From Alloacidobacterium sp963823845 (lineage in GTDB: Bacteria; Acidobacteriota; Terriglobia; Terriglobales; Acidobacteriaceae), in NCBI GenBank assembly GCA_963823845.1, contig CAWGND010000008.1, positions 1,240,001-1,304,000 of the forward strand: a stretch of 64,000 bases of DNA. The letters are read 5' to 3'. The translations under genes were made by a program, and so were the position numbers. Shown piece after piece: positions 1-7,879 of the stretch (the stretch's first letter is position 1; the number at the start of each line of letters is the position of its first letter). The notes under the pieces are model-generated. The model worked only from the letters and a program-made list of their open reading frames with translations, was not told the DNA's origin and did no database searches.

Positions 1-671
1 GCCCTGAGGTCGAAACCGACTACTATAACTTCGAGTCACTCAACTTCCCGCCCGGCCACCCCGCGCGCGACACGCAGGACACCCTCGTTGTTGCCAATCA
101 AGATCGCAAGCCACTGCGCGACCGCCTGCTCATGCGGACACACACCTCTCCGGTACAGATCCGCACGATGGAACAGCAGCCGCCTCCGGTGCGCATCGTC
201 ATTCCGGGCAAGGTGCACCGCAACGACGCAGCCGACGCCACGCACTCGCCCATCTTCCACCAGATCGAGGGCCTTTGCGTCGACACCAACATCACCTTCT
301 CCGACCTGAATGGCACGCTCGACCACGCCATGAAGGAGTTCTTCGGCTCGAGCGTCAAAACGCGCTTCTTCCCATCGTTTTTCCCTTTCACCGAGCCCAG
401 CGCCGACGTGCAAATCAGCTGCCCCTTCTGCGGAGGCAAAGGCTGCCGCAAGTGCAAGTACTCGGGCTGGATCGAGCTGCTCGGCTGCGGCATGGTCGAC
501 CCCGCGGTCTTCGGCTTCGTGCAAGGCAAGCAGGCTGCCTACGACCCGAAGAAGATCAGCGGCTTCGCCTTTGGCATGGGTGTCGACCGGATCGCCATGA
601 TGAAGTACGGCATCAGCGATATCAGTTTGTTGTACTCCGGCGACGCGCGCTTTCTGGAGCAGTTTGGTTAA
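1..671 (+). CDS. pheS: Phenylalanine--tRNA ligase alpha subunit, 3' part
   Basis: This is the C-terminal 222 or so residues of the catalytic alpha subunit that charges tRNA-Phe; the 5' end lies outside the window and the frame is open from the first bases. The class II synthetase core is visible: the TDYYNFESLNFPPGHPAR stretch at the edge, RTHTSPVQIRTM (motif 2), the cysteine-rich CPFCGGKGCRKC loop, and GFAFGMGVDRIAMMKYGI (motif 3, ATP binding) near the C-terminus. The LEQF ending is usual for PheS. The partner pheT lies about 580 bp downstream, separated by a broken reading frame, which is not the usual tight pheST spacing. The identification is secure. Confidence 0.97.
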   Translation, partial: PEVETDYYNFESLNFPPGHPARDTQDTLVVANQDRKPLRDRLLMRTHTSPVQIRTMEQQPPPVRIVIPGKVHRNDAADATHSPIFHQIEGLCVDTNITFSDLNGTLDHAMKEFFGSSVKTRFFPSFFPFTEPSADVQISCPFCGGKGCRKCKYSGWIELLGCGMVDPAVFGFVQGKQAAYDPKKISGFAFGMGVDRIAMMKYGISDISLLYSGDARFLEQFG

Positions 672-682
672 CGGCGGCGACA

Positions 683-1235
683 ATGAGCAGACAATTCCGC
701 TTCTACCTATTGCGGCCCCAGATTGAAGAGCTGATCTCTGCATTGAAAGAGCAGGTAGGTTTGCGGCTTATCGCCACTCGATCGCAGACTCAGAAGCCAA
801 CAGAACTCAATTCCGTTTTCGAAACTCTCATTGACAGCACCTCTGGCCAACAAACCGTCCACGTGCATTGCTATCTCGTACCACCGTTTGAGGCCCCGCT
901 CTCAACCGTATATACGCCGCGCATGAATGATTGGTTTACGGAGAGCGATCGCAGCGAAGTAATCCAGTTCAGTGGTTGCGAATATAACGGCAAGAAACTG
1001 CACATAGGTCCGTTTCTATTTCCAAACGAACTACTTAAATGAAGCAAAGGATGCCCTGGTTCCGCATCGCGACGAGTTCTTAAAGTGGGGAGATCAAGTT
1101 TTCCAGGCTGCAAAGCGCCGATTGAAGTATTCGCGACAGCTTGAAGCATATCTGGATGATGAGACGGAGCTATGGCGACAGCAAGGTGGCAGTTTGGCTG
1201 GCATCTATCTCTTGGGGAGAGCACAAGCGTTCTGA
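683..1235 (+). pseudogene. Frameshifted hypothetical gene between pheS and pheT
   Basis: An ATG at 683 opens a frame that stops at 1042 (119 residues, starting MSRQFRFYLLRP). A second clean frame in the next register continues from about 1032 to a TGA at 1233-1235, reading YLNEAKDALVPHRDEF, then a charged, helix-rich tail. The two frames overlap exactly where one stops, and together would give one protein of about 183 residues. A one-base indel around 1025-1040 would restore it. No known family was recognised. The gene separates pheS from pheT, and pheT has its own ribosome binding site just after it. The break may be genuine or a sequencing error. Confidence 0.6.
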
Positions 1236-1251
1236 GATTAAGGAATTATGA

Positions 1252-3417
1252 ATGAAAATTCTGAGTAAATGGCTTCGATCGTACCTGCCAAAACTCGAAG
1301 TCACTGACCGTCAGTTAGCTGACGACCTGACCTTGCGCGGCATCGCTGTCGAAGGCGTCTTCGACCTTGGCCCAGACGGCTCCCTCTTCGAGATGGACAT
1401 CACGACCAATCGTGTCGATGCGATGAATCACTACGGCATTGCGCGCGAGGCCGCCACCATCTACGGTTTAAAGCTGATCGATCTTAGCCCAAAGCTCCCT
1501 GTAGCAAAGCCAGCAGCGAAGCCGTATCCGATCACGATCGAAGAGCCAACTCTCTGCGGACGCTTTACAGCCCGCGTTCTCCGCAACGTCAACATCACGC
1601 AATCGACCGGTATCGTAGCCGAGCGCTTCCGCTTGCTCGAACAGAAGCTCATCTCGAATGCCGTCGACGCAACGAACTTCGTGACAATGGCAATGGGCCA
1701 CCCAACCCACGCCTTCGATCTCGACAAGCTCGAAGGCGGCATCATCCTGCGCTGCGCGGGCAAAGGCGAAAAGCTCAAGACACTCGACGGCATCGAGCGC
1801 ACCCTCGACCCCGACGATCTCGTCGTAGCCGACGAAAAGAAAGCGCTCGCTATCGCCGGAGTCATGGGCGGTTGGGACACGATGATCACGCCCGAGACGA
1901 AGAACATCCTCGTTGAAGCTGCCTGGTTCGATCCCGCCAGCGTGCGCCGCAGTTCCAAGCGGCACCTCCTGCACACGGACGCCTCCCATCGCTTCGAACG
2001 CGGAGCCGACTTCAACGCACTCCCCATTGCCTCGGCTTTAGTCAGCGGCATCATTCTCGAAGCCGGAGGCGAAATCGAAGGCGACCTCGTTGATGTTGTG
2101 ATTCCCGAAGCCGAGCGACGCACAGCCAAGCGCCCGGCGATCACCTTCGCCGTCAGCGAAGCACGCAGAATTCTCGGCGCAACCGAAGACGCCGAAGGCA
2201 TCACCGCGGCGACGGCGGAAGCAATTCTGACCGGACTCGGCTGTGGGCTCAAGAAGAATGGCGCACAGCCCTCAACGCCCACCCTTCAGGACCTCGACCC
2301 ATCACGCGCAGTTTCCGCACCGACGGCGAATGTCGCAGAGTATCAGGTCATGCTGCCGAGTTGGCGTCTCGACCTCGAACGCGAAATCGACCTGATCGAA
2401 GAGATCGCGCGCGTCTACGGCTACAATCGCTTCCGGAACACGCTGCCGACCTTCGCTGGAGCGGTCGTCGAGCTTCCCTGGGCGGAAAAAGAATCAACCG
2501 TCCGCAGCGCTCTGCTTGGCCTCGGCTTTACAGAAGCCGTCTCCAGTACATTCTGTTCTGCAATCGATGCAGTTATATTTGCGCCGCAGCCGAATTCAGC
2601 CATCCGGCTCGGCAACCCTCTGAGCGAAGAAGCAGGTATGCTGCGCCCATCGCTCGCGTCGGGAATGCTCGGCATGCTCGCGCTCAACCTGAACCGCGAC
2701 ATGGAAGATGTGATGCTCTTCGAGCTGGGCACCATCTTTTCAGGCTCAACTGATAAGGTCGAAGAAAAGCCATCGCTCTCGATCGGCGCAACCGGCAAGC
2801 TGCCTCTATCCGGCTCGCACCAGCCTCCGCGCGATCTAGACTTCTACGACATTAAAGGAAGTGTCGAGATGCTGCTGAACAGGTTCTCTGCAAAATCTTT
2901 CTACTTCGACCGCTTCCCATCCGACTCAGGCCTGATGCCCGCATGGCTGCATCCGGGCCGCTCCGCGCGCGCCGTGATCGACGGGGCGACGGTCGGCTAC
3001 TTCGGCCAGCTTCACCCCGCCGAAGCCCAGCGCCGCAAGCTCAAGCAAACAATCTTCGTTGGCGAAATCTACCTCGACCGCCTCTATAGGCAGACCCTGC
3101 GCCAGCCCATCGTGGGCGAGCTTTCGCGCTTCCAGGCCGTACGCCGCGACTTCTCCTTCATCCTCGCCGCGACCACGCCATGGGCACGCGTCTCCGAAGC
3201 GCTGACCGCGCTCGGCATCCCGGAGCTGCAACGCTTCGAAGCCGCAGAAATTCTGAGCGAAAAAGACTCGAAACTCGTTCCGGCGGGACACATCTCGCTG
3301 CTGCTGGGAACTGTCTTTCAGGCGCAGGACCGCACGCTTCAAGAAGATGAACTGCAAGACTATGCACAACGCGTAATAGCAGGCGTCGAAGCGCTGGGCG
3401 GAAAACTGCGCGGCTAA
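1252..3417 (+). CDS. pheT: Phenylalanine--tRNA ligase beta subunit (short form)
   Basis: Beta subunit of the heterotetrameric synthetase, 721 residues. The start is the ATG at 1252 with AAGGA seven bases upstream. The N-terminus (MKILSKWLRSYLP) is followed almost at once by the B1 segment (EMDITTNRVDAMNHYGIARE). The B3/B4 editing region contains the AMGHPTHAFD and GVMGG motifs. Then come the B5 segment with LIEEIARVYGYNRF, the catalytic-like module, and a C-terminal FDX-ACB anticodon-binding domain (FQAVRRDFSF). Compared with the roughly 795-residue E. coli protein, the OB-fold tRNA-binding (EMAP-like) domain normally inserted after residue 40 is missing. The function is otherwise clear. Confidence 0.95.
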   Translation: MKILSKWLRSYLPKLEVTDRQLADDLTLRGIAVEGVFDLGPDGSLFEMDITTNRVDAMNHYGIAREAATIYGLKLIDLSPKLPVAKPAAKPYPITIEEPTLCGRFTARVLRNVNITQSTGIVAERFRLLEQKLISNAVDATNFVTMAMGHPTHAFDLDKLEGGIILRCAGKGEKLKTLDGIERTLDPDDLVVADEKKALAIAGVMGGWDTMITPETKNILVEAAWFDPASVRRSSKRHLLHTDASHRFERGADFNALPIASALVSGIILEAGGEIEGDLVDVVIPEAERRTAKRPAITFAVSEARRILGATEDAEGITAATAEAILTGLGCGLKKNGAQPSTPTLQDLDPSRAVSAPTANVAEYQVMLPSWRLDLEREIDLIEEIARVYGYNRFRNTLPTFAGAVVELPWAEKESTVRSALLGLGFTEAVSSTFCSAIDAVIFAPQPNSAIRLGNPLSEEAGMLRPSLASGMLGMLALNLNRDMEDVMLFELGTIFSGSTDKVEEKPSLSIGATGKLPLSGSHQPPRDLDFYDIKGSVEMLLNRFSAKSFYFDRFPSDSGLMPAWLHPGRSARAVIDGATVGYFGQLHPAEAQRRKLKQTIFVGEIYLDRLYRQTLRQPIVGELSRFQAVRRDFSFILAATTPWARVSEALTALGIPELQRFEAAEILSEKDSKLVPAGHISLLLGTVFQAQDRTLQEDELQDYAQRVIAGVEALGGKLRG

Positions 3418-3424
3418 GTCGAAT

Positions 3425-3461
3425 GGATACGCATGCTTCGCGAGGTCAAGCATGCGTATCC
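3425..3461 (+). terminator. Perfect 14-bp hairpin after pheT
   Basis: Positions 3425-3438 and 3448-3461 are perfect inverted repeats of 14 bp around a 9-base loop, 8 bases after the pheT stop. No T-run follows, so it may act as a factor-assisted terminator or an mRNA 3'-end stabiliser. Confidence 0.55.
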
Positions 3462-3580
3462 GTATCTAACTAGTTGCCCTTCGTCTGCATTCCCGCTCTT
3501 TCCATAATTTTCCTCGGTGCAAAACCAGCTATACTGCGCGAAGAACAACTCGAATTTCCCCCAAGTAAATGAGGTACCCG

Positions 3581-3862
3581 ATGTCCACCGTTGCCCTGAA
3601 CGATACTGAATTGAATGTGACTGCCGACGATTTCAACGCGCTCGAACAACGCGTCCTGCGCGCCGTCGAGCTGCTCAAGAAAGAGCGCGAAGCCCGCGTC
3701 ACCGCCGAGCAGAACGCCACCACCCTGCAGCAGCTACTCGACGAGCAATCCGCGCAGCTCACGAAGGTGGAGGAGCAGGTCAAAGCCTTCGAGCAGGAAC
3801 GGGAAACGGTGCGCCTGCGCGTCGAGCGCCTGCTGAACCAGCTGGACGAAATTTCTGCCTGA
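3581..3862 (+). CDS. Small coiled-coil protein, ZapB-like
   Basis: Protein of 93 residues. The ATG at 3581 is preferred over that at 3569 because GAGG lies seven bases upstream of it. After a short lead (VALNDTELNV) the rest is one continuous heptad-type coiled coil (LEQRVLRAVELLKKERE to RLRVERLLNQLDEIS), rich in Glu, Gln, Arg and Leu, without Cys or membrane segments. It sits 30 bp upstream of zapA. A short coiled-coil gene between pheT and zapA is a recurrent bacterial arrangement and is usually annotated as a ZapB-like division factor. By analogy it may bridge ZapA and the Z-ring, but sequence alone supports only the coiled coil and the context. Confidence 0.7.
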   Translation: MSTVALNDTELNVTADDFNALEQRVLRAVELLKKEREARVTAEQNATTLQQLLDEQSAQLTKVEEQVKAFEQERETVRLRVERLLNQLDEISA

Positions 3863-3892
3863 GAAAAATCGAAACAGGAGTAGCTGTCATCC

Positions 3893-4231
3893 ATGGCCGA
3901 TTCTCAAAATGAAAGCATCGACACCGCGCAGTTCGTCACCGTAGATATTTACGACCAGACCTATCGCCTGCGCGGACAGGATCCGGCCTACATCCAGCAT
4001 CTGGCTGAGATCGTCGATACAAAAATGCGCGCCGTCGCCGCGCAAGGCAAGTCAGTCGATTCGCTGCGCGTGGCCGTGCTCGCTGCGCTGAACATCGCCG
4101 ATGAGCTGGCCTCGCTCGAACGGCGCTACGACGCTGTCATCGGCACCGAGAAAGAGAATGTCCGCAGCCGCGCGAGCAAGCTCACCGGTTTGCTCGATGC
4201 CGTGTTGAGCGAAGACCGCAAGATCGGCTGA
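3893..4231 (+). CDS. zapA: Cell division protein ZapA
   Basis: Protein of 112 residues with the ZapA pattern: a beta-rich N-terminal head (VTVDIYDQTYRLRGQDPAYI), the segment HLAEIVDTKMRAVA, the helix LRVAVLAALNIADEL, and a C-terminal coiled coil carrying the dimer interface. ZapA binds FtsZ and cross-links protofilaments at mid-cell. An AGGAG motif precedes the ATG. It lies 30 bp after the coiled-coil gene, probably in one operon, and directly upstream of the 6S RNA gene, the classical zapA-ssrS neighbourhood. Length and motif order are typical. Confidence 0.9.
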   Translation: MADSQNESIDTAQFVTVDIYDQTYRLRGQDPAYIQHLAEIVDTKMRAVAAQGKSVDSLRVAVLAALNIADELASLERRYDAVIGTEKENVRSRASKLTGLLDAVLSEDRKIG

Positions 4232-4260
4232 CGATTTTTTTCCGCCCACACGTGCGTCAC

Positions 4261-4289
4261 TTGCAATCCGCGCCATCTCCCGCTAGCAT
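4261..4289 (+). promoter_or_regulatory. Sigma70-type promoter of the 6S RNA gene
   Basis: A TTGCAA -35 element (4261-4266) and a TAGCAT -10 element (4284-4289) are separated by exactly 17 bp. Initiation would fall near 4296, a few bases before the 5' arm of the 6S RNA closing stem. Confidence 0.65.
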
Positions 4290-4295
4290 CCAACA

Positions 4296-4494
4296 TAGAA
4301 ACCGGCCTGCAAAGCAGGTGGTAGCGATTAACGTCGGTTGAACCAACATTCATTGAACAGGGAGCTCGACTCGACAAATCGGCTCGGTGTGCAGTGTCCG
4401 CCAGTCCGGAATGCCTAAAGAGCCGCGGAGAGTTCCCACCGTCTAGGACGGGTTCACCGGCGCATCGCTCCACGGCCCCGTGGGTCGGTTTTTA
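4296..4494 (+). ncRNA. ssrS: 6S RNA
   Basis: A non-coding segment of about 200 nt directly downstream of zapA. Its ends pair: AAACCGGCC (4299-4307) with GGTCGGTTT (4483-4491), nine pairs including one G-U, followed by a T-rich stretch. The 3' half carries GGGTTCACCGGCGCATC, which resembles the corresponding conserved stretch in known 6S RNAs. Length, closing stem, upstream promoter and zapA synteny together support 6S RNA, which mimics an open promoter and holds sigma70 RNA polymerase in stationary phase. The exact 5' end is inferred from the promoter. A covariance-model search was not possible here. Confidence 0.8.
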
Positions 4495-4562
4495 CCTTTT
4501 CAAATTTGAGACGCTGGCGCGTCATGAAAAGACTTATCATCCTGAGCCGGTAAGAAATAGTT

Positions 4563-4611
4563 TGTCATTCTGAGCGAAGGTTTCTCGAAGAACCTGCGGT
4601 TCGCTTTGACA
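4563..4611 (+). repeat. Intergenic palindromic repeat (CTGAGCGAAG family)
   Basis: The segment begins TGTCATTCTGAGCGAAGG and ends TTCGCTTTGACA, so its ends form an imperfect inverted repeat. The CTGAGCGAAG core recurs in this window at 21030-21045 and, reversed, at 31962-31987. It looks like a dispersed REP-type element between ssrS and lgt. Confidence 0.5.
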
Positions 4612-4651
4612 GCCGCGAATTTTCTTCCGCGAATTTTCATCGTAGACCTGC

Positions 4652-5470
4652 TTGCATCCACGCCTCTTCCAGCTCGGCCACATTGCCATTCCAACCTACG
4701 GCGTCTTCGCTGCCATCGCCCTGATCGCAGCCCTTGCCATGGCTACGCATACAGCGCGCCGGCTGTCACTCGACGCTAACAAAATCTGGAATCTCAGCCT
4801 TGTCGGCATCTTTACCGCACTGCTCGGCTCACGCCTGCTGCTTATTCTTTTTCATCTGCGTGATTTCCTGGCCCACCCGTTGTGGATGCTCGGTCTAGTC
4901 GCCATTCGCAGCCGCGCCATCTTCTACGGAGGCGTGCTGCTCGCTATTTGTGCCTGTATCGGATACATATTCGCAACGCGCCTGCCTCTGCGGCGCACGC
5001 TCGACGGCCTGGCACCGGCAGCAGCTCTCGGTCTCGCCATCTGCAGCCTCGGTGACTTCGCCGCTGGATCAGACTACGGCGCCCCGACGAACAAGCCCTG
5101 GGGCGTGACCTACAAGCACGGTCTTGCCGCACTTTGGGCCGGCACGCCGCTTGGAGTACGCCTGCAGCCTGTCCAGATCTATGAAGCCCTGATCGTCTTC
5201 CTGCTGCTGGCGTTTCTACTCTTCTGGCTTCCACGACGCGCCCAGGATGGCGACCTCGCCGGTACGTTCCTCTTCGTTTACGGAATAAGCCTTTATTTTC
5301 TCGACTCCTATCGCGGCAATCGCAGCTTCGTATTCCACGAAGCCCTCAGTGTCAGCCAGCTTCTGGCCATTGCACTCGTGCTTGCAGGTGCAACGCTATG
5401 GATTCGTCGAAAACCCGCGGCGTCCTCATTGCATCCATTTCGATATGATTCGCAAACTCAAATCCGGTGA
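4652..5470 (+). CDS. lgt: Prolipoprotein diacylglyceryl transferase, divergent
   Basis: Polytopic inner-membrane protein of 272 residues, starting at a TTG (4652) nine bases after an in-frame stop. Family marks are the N-terminal IAIPTYGVFAAIAL, a central RAIFYGGVL, GDFAAGSDYGAPTNKPWGV (equivalent to the GRxGNFxxGxxxGxPT..PWGV signature), LQPVQIYEAL, and a C-terminal YRGNRSF. Lgt transfers diacylglycerol from phosphatidylglycerol to the lipobox cysteine of prolipoproteins. The usual Gly-Arg of the signature is Cys-Ser here, so the catalytic arginine appears absent at that position. It may be a divergent paralogue or a functional variant. A short gene overlaps its 3' end. Confidence 0.75.
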   Translation: MHPRLFQLGHIAIPTYGVFAAIALIAALAMATHTARRLSLDANKIWNLSLVGIFTALLGSRLLLILFHLRDFLAHPLWMLGLVAIRSRAIFYGGVLLAICACIGYIFATRLPLRRTLDGLAPAAALGLAICSLGDFAAGSDYGAPTNKPWGVTYKHGLAALWAGTPLGVRLQPVQIYEALIVFLLLAFLLFWLPRRAQDGDLAGTFLFVYGISLYFLDSYRGNRSFVFHEALSVSQLLAIALVLAGATLWIRRKPAASSLHPFRYDSQTQIR

Positions 5471-5594
5471 ATACCGCCTCTATTCGCGCAAGAAGGACGC
5501 ATCCACTGGCAAGCGCCGCAACCTCGGCACCTTCTCCTCATTGGAGAAGGCACGGCAGCACGAGCGCGAGGTCCAATACTTCAAAAAGCACTGA
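5445..5594 (+). CDS. Small conserved basic protein, overlaps lgt
   Basis: A 49-residue protein starting MIRKLKSGEYRLYSRKK and ending QHEREVQYFKKH, in a different frame from lgt and overlapping its last 26 bp. About a third of its residues are Lys or Arg. The pattern of a beta-type GEYRLYSRK segment, GKRRNLGTFSSLEKARQHE, and a terminal helix looks like a small nucleic-acid-binding protein. I recall closely similar short proteins as common conserved hypotheticals in bacteria, but no function is established. A 12-bp hairpin follows the stop. Confidence 0.65.
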   Translation: MIRKLKSGEYRLYSRKKDASTGKRRNLGTFSSLEKARQHEREVQYFKKH

Positions 5595-5623
5595 GCGTGG
5601 GAAAATGGCCCCAAAAGCGAAAA

Positions 5624-5652
5624 CGCCCGTAGACAGGTTATGTCTACGGGCG
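5624..5652 (+). terminator. 12-bp hairpin downstream of the lgt operon
   Basis: Positions 5624-5635 and 5641-5652 form a perfect 12-bp GC-rich stem with a 5-base loop, 30 bp after the small gene. There is no clear T-tract. Confidence 0.55.
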
Positions 5653-5835
5653 CCCGATTCAGTAGCCCTCCCCCAAGTGCTACTCAACATCTAAACTCTA
5701 CCGCACTGCCGTCCAGCTTCCTATCCCACATTTGGTTTTTCTATCCACTATGTCGTAATCGAATTTGCGTTACTTGTGTACTCTGAAGACATCCGCACCG
5801 CCAGATGCTAAAGGACGCGCACCCTCAACCGCCCG

Positions 5836-6378
5836 ATGGCCCACATTAACAGCTTCGTCCGCATCCCGCTGCTCGCCATGCGCCAGCGCATCCGCCCGCT
5901 GCCGCGCATCGGCGTTCTCGACGAAGACCGCATCCGCATGCGAGTCTGGCCCAACGACATCGATTTCAATTTCCACCTGAATAACTCTCGCTACCTCAGC
6001 TGCATGGACTACGGCCGCATCCATATGATGGCCTCGAACGGCATCCTGACACACGCAATCAAACAGCGCTGGATGCCGCTCGTCGGCTCGGTCGACATCA
6101 CCTACCGTCGGTCTTTGGATCTATGGGCCACCTTCGAGCTGCGCACGCGCACCCTTTGCTGGGATGAGAAATGGATTTACATGGAGCAGAGCTTCCATGC
6201 GAAAGCCGGCCTCGCGGCCGTCGCCTGGGTCAAAGGCCTCTTTCGCAATAAGGAAGGAAACATCCCGCCACGGGCGATTGTGGATCTGGTTGCGCCGGGA
6301 TTGGCTTCGCCGTCTGTGTTGGAAGCAATTGCACAGTGGAACGAGATCACAAAGCAAAGGCTCAATGGCTCCTGGTGA
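5836..6378 (+). CDS. Acyl-CoA thioesterase, hotdog fold
   Basis: Protein of 180 residues with a 4HBT-type hotdog domain. The signature NDIDFNFHLNNSRYLSCMDYGR (about residues 35-56) matches the D-x-x-x-H-x-N-N-x-x-Y pattern of YbgC/FatA-like thioesterases, and GSVDITYRRSLDLWATFEL forms the following beta strands. It probably hydrolyses acyl-CoA or acyl-ACP in the cytoplasm; the substrate cannot be read from sequence. The ATG at 5836 lacks a strong Shine-Dalgarno sequence. The gene lies between the hairpin at 5624 and the M23 peptidase gene and seems to be expressed with neither in an obvious operon. Confidence 0.8.
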   Translation: MAHINSFVRIPLLAMRQRIRPLPRIGVLDEDRIRMRVWPNDIDFNFHLNNSRYLSCMDYGRIHMMASNGILTHAIKQRWMPLVGSVDITYRRSLDLWATFELRTRTLCWDEKWIYMEQSFHAKAGLAAVAWVKGLFRNKEGNIPPRAIVDLVAPGLASPSVLEAIAQWNEITKQRLNGSW

Positions 6379-6426
6379 CTGACGAGTCACAGTGAGCGTC
6401 AGAATTGGCTGTATGACCGGTCTTGA

Positions 6427-7758
6427 TTGGCTCATTGGACGCTAAAATATCTTGTGCGAAAAGTATTTGTTGCCGTTCTCGTCCTCGTCGTTTTGCTGCC
6501 AATCATCATTTTCCTGGCCCGTTCATCCACGCCTGTTGTAGACGTGCCATCTCCTGTCGCGACTCTCGGACAGGCCACTCCAATCACCGTGCACGTGCGC
6601 GATCCGCGCGGCATTCGCAGGTTGCAGGCGTCTGTCGAGCAGAACGGCGTCCGCTATCCCGTTTGGGAAGCCCCTCCGTCACACACGACCGACGGCACCT
6701 GGAACTTCACCGCCGGAGTCAAATCCACACCGCAGCTCAAAGACGGCAAGGCGAAGCTGATCGTCGAAGCCACATCGGACGATCTGCTCCGCAAGACGGG
6801 CCGCTGGGAGCACGAGGTCACCGTCATAACGCAGCCGCCCAGCGTCAGCGCCGATTCCGACCAGCACTACCTATACCTGGGCATGGCCGATCTGGCGACC
6901 CTCAACATCTCCGGTGCATGGACCGAAGCGGGCGTCCGCGTCGGCGACCAGACGTTTCGCGCGTGGCCCATGCCCAACGGCAAGCCTGGTTACTTTTCGC
7001 TCTTCGCCTTCGCCTGGAACATGCCCTCCGATACCGTCCCGGTAGTCTATGCGTCGAATGGACCGGGCAACGAGGTAACCAGCCCGCTCGTCTTCCAGTT
7101 CCCGAAGAAAGAGCAGCCGAAGTACACCGTGCACGACCTGCAAATCACCGACGCCTTCATGAACAAGGTCGTCAACGAGCTTGATCCCAACGGCTCCGGT
7201 GATCCGGTCGCGCGCTTCGTAAAAATCAACAACGAAATGCGTAAGGCTAACAACAAGACCCTCTTCGACCTTCGCACCAAGACGGCCGACCACTTCCTCT
7301 GGTCGCAGCCCTTCGCGCGGCAGTCACGCGCACAGGCCGAGGCCACTTTCGCCGACACGCGAAACTACATCTATCAGGGCAAAAAGATCGACCAGCAGAC
7401 CCATCTCGGATACGACCTCGCTGTCACACAGCACGTCGGCGTCGAAGCCTCAAATGACGGGCGCATCGTCTACGCAGCCCCCCTCGGCATTTACGGCAAC
7501 TGCATCGTCGTCGACCACGGCTATGGGCTCATGACCCTCTACGGTCACCTGAGCCGCATCGACGTGCACGAAGGCGACATGGTGAAACGAGGCCAGGTGA
7601 TGGGCATCAGCGGACAGACAGGAATGGCCGGAGGTGACCATATCCACTTTGGGATGTTGCTCGACGGCATCCAGATCGATCCAAAAGAGTGGTGGGACCC
7701 TCACTGGATTAAGGACCACATCGCAAAGCGCGTAGACCTGCCCGGATTCAAAGAATAG
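6427..7758 (+). CDS. M23 family metallopeptidase, membrane-anchored
   Basis: Protein of up to 443 residues. The upstream TTG (6427) or the GTG at 6454 could be the start; both leave an N-terminal signal anchor (VFVAVLVLVVLLPIIIFLA). An extracytoplasmic region of about 290 residues follows, with Ig-like strands, then a C-terminal LytM/M23 zinc peptidase domain: HLGYD (about residue 327) and GGDHIHFG (about residue 405) supply the metal ligands, with the intervening YGHLSRIDVHEGDMVKRGQ typical of the family. Such proteins cleave peptidoglycan cross-links or regulate amidases during growth and division. A strong hairpin separates it from the convergent cytochrome gene. Confidence 0.88.
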   Translation: MAHWTLKYLVRKVFVAVLVLVVLLPIIIFLARSSTPVVDVPSPVATLGQATPITVHVRDPRGIRRLQASVEQNGVRYPVWEAPPSHTTDGTWNFTAGVKSTPQLKDGKAKLIVEATSDDLLRKTGRWEHEVTVITQPPSVSADSDQHYLYLGMADLATLNISGAWTEAGVRVGDQTFRAWPMPNGKPGYFSLFAFAWNMPSDTVPVVYASNGPGNEVTSPLVFQFPKKEQPKYTVHDLQITDAFMNKVVNELDPNGSGDPVARFVKINNEMRKANNKTLFDLRTKTADHFLWSQPFARQSRAQAEATFADTRNYIYQGKKIDQQTHLGYDLAVTQHVGVEASNDGRIVYAAPLGIYGNCIVVDHGYGLMTLYGHLSRIDVHEGDMVKRGQVMGISGQTGMAGGDHIHFGMLLDGIQIDPKEWWDPHWIKDHIAKRVDLPGFKE

Positions 7759-7813
7759 GGAGCTGCTCCTATTGTGCCGTGCGGCTCGCATCGAGCAGCA
7801 CGAAAAAGGGTAC

Positions 7814-7850
7814 TTCCTATCCTTTCGCGCATTTTGCGAAAGGATAGGAA
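7814..7850. terminator. Bidirectional hairpin between convergent genes
   Basis: A perfect 15-bp stem (7814-7828 with 7836-7850) and a 7-base loop GCATTTT lie between the M23 peptidase and cytochrome stop codons, well placed to terminate both transcripts. Confidence 0.65.
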
Positions 7851-7879
7851 AGCAATATTCCCAGCGAAACCACTGTGTC

